5,205 nucleotides of DNA from Sphingomonadales bacterium (GTDB lineage: Bacteria > Pseudomonadota > Alphaproteobacteria > Sphingomonadales > Sphingomonadaceae): positions 1 to 5,205 of the forward strand of contig JAIVHR010000064.1 in assembly GCA_020200935.1 (NCBI GenBank). Reading direction: 5' to 3'. The stretch's first letter is position 1; each line of letters opens with the position of its first letter. Below, one piece after another: positions 4,574 to 5,205 of this stretch. The position numbers were made by a program, and so were the translations under genes. The notes under the pieces are model-generated. The model was not told the origin of the DNA. It was given only the letters and a program-made list of their open reading frames with translations, and searched no databases.

Positions 4574-5205
4574 ATGTTGGACCTCCTTTCCCTCTTCGCC
4601 GTCGCCGCGCCCCAAATGGCGGGTCTCGGCAGCATCGGCGACATGTGGAACAACATCGTCACCGATTTCTCCAATCTCGGCGAACCGGCGGCGATGGCCA
4701 CCTTCCTGCAAGTGCTGATGATCGATCTCGTGCTGGCCGGCGACAATGCGATCGTCGTCGGCGCGTTGGCCGCCGGGCTGCCGGACGATCAGCGGCGCAA
4801 GGTCATCCTGATCGGCATCGCCGCGGCGCTCATCCTGCGCATCTTCTTCGCTCTGATCGTCACCTGGCTGATGGGCGTCGTCGGGCTGATCTTCGCCGGC
4901 GGGCTGCTGCTGCTCTGGGTGTCGTGGAAATTCTGGCGCGAGCTGCGTCACGGCGGCGAGAGCCCGGGTTCCGTCGAGATCGAGGGCGACGAGCATTCGG
5001 GGCTGAGGCCCGCCAAGAGCTTCGCCGGCGCGGTCTGGGCGGTGGCGCTGGCCGACGTCTCGATGAGCCTCGACAATGTGCTGGCCGTCGCCGGCGCGGC
5101 GCGCGAGCATCCGGGGATTCTCGTCGTCGGCCTGCTGCTGTCGGTGGCGCTGATGGGCATCGCCGCCAACGCGATCGCCAAGATCATCGATCGCTATCGC
5201 TGGAT
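4574..5205 (+). CDS. TerC-family integral membrane protein (YjbE-like), 3'-truncated by window end
   Basis: TerC-family membrane protein; relatives such as Alx and MeeF/MeeY are implicated in Mn2+ export, so metal-ion efflux is the inferred role. The diagnostic repeat of acidic motifs is present: DLVLAGDNAIVVGALAAGLP (D51, D57, N58) and ALADVSMSLDNVLAVAGAA (D161, D167, N168), which lie in membrane helices and are thought to bind metal. Hydrophobic segments lie at about 44-68, 77-100, 102-119, 150-175 and 181-200, with a polar loop (121-148) between. 210 residues are visible and the end is outside the window. The start is ATG 4574 or the in-frame GTG 4568; neither has a clear ribosome-binding site. 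It begins about 20 bp after rho with no obvious terminator, so it may be cotranscribed with rho. Confidence 0.88.
   Translation, partial: MLDLLSLFAVAAPQMAGLGSIGDMWNNIVTDFSNLGEPAAMATFLQVLMIDLVLAGDNAIVVGALAAGLPDDQRRKVILIGIAAALILRIFFALIVTWLMGVVGLIFAGGLLLLWVSWKFWRELRHGGESPGSVEIEGDEHSGLRPAKSFAGAVWAVALADVSMSLDNVLAVAGAAREHPGILVVGLLLSVALMGIAANAIAKIIDRYRW

Noticed and set aside
3374..5110. Very long minus-strand open frame (578 codons) opposite rho and the TerC-like gene
   Set aside because: It is antisense to two clearly recognisable protein families, its product is a His/Asp/Arg-rich low-complexity composition typical of antisense frames in GC-rich DNA, and it has no family signature.
1..5205. tRNA, rRNA, CRISPR array, insertion sequence or prophage signs
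   Set aside because: No cloverleaf, regular spacer-repeat array, transposase or integrase sequence was seen; the window reads as conserved core chromosome.

Overview
The window looks like a piece of an alphaproteobacterial chromosome, most likely from a sphingomonad. It is GC-rich and has alphaproteobacterial gene order and protein signatures. It also carries at its left edge an inverted copy of the TCCTGAGCCTGTCGAAG motif, which is common in sphingomonad genomes. The species cannot be named from the sequence alone.

Layout: an inverted repeat (1-75) lies downstream of a leftward pair, a Maf/YceF-type nucleotide pyrophosphatase gene and a PPDK/PEP-synthase regulatory kinase/phosphorylase gene (ppsR type). 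A 279-bp gene-free region (1524-1802) separates this pair from a rightward series: hemE (uroporphyrinogen decarboxylase), hemJ (protoporphyrinogen oxidase), rho (transcription terminator) and a TerC-family membrane protein gene cut off by the window end. Transcription therefore diverges from the gene-free region on both sides.

The gene-free region is very probably the chromosomal replication origin. In Caulobacter and Rickettsia the origin sits between hemE and a homologue of the kinase/phosphorylase gene. Here the same interval holds seven GANTC (CcrM-type) methylation sites in 176 bp, four DnaA-box-like 9-mers (two of them convergent in an inverted repeat), a tandem 10-bp repeat and a terminal stretch with 21 A/T out of 24. 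The AT-rich stretch runs into the TTG start of hemE.

The most unusual coding observation is in rho. The reading frame is intact and the protein is clearly Rho, but 47 residues are missing between ARVID and ERPEEV. The missing block is exactly the part that normally holds the Walker A/P-loop, while Walker B, the catalytic Glu, the Q-loop, the R-loop and the arginine finger are all present. Adding 47 residues to the observed 371 restores the usual Rho length of 418. Such a protein should not hydrolyse ATP. This is either a real and remarkable mutation, a second specialised copy, or an artefact or edit of the sequence.

Functionally, hemE and hemJ act at two steps of heme synthesis and are separated by 3 bp. 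Rho and the TerC-like protein follow closely. The Maf gene overlaps the end of ppsR and has no ATG, GTG or TTG that would include its N-terminal signature.
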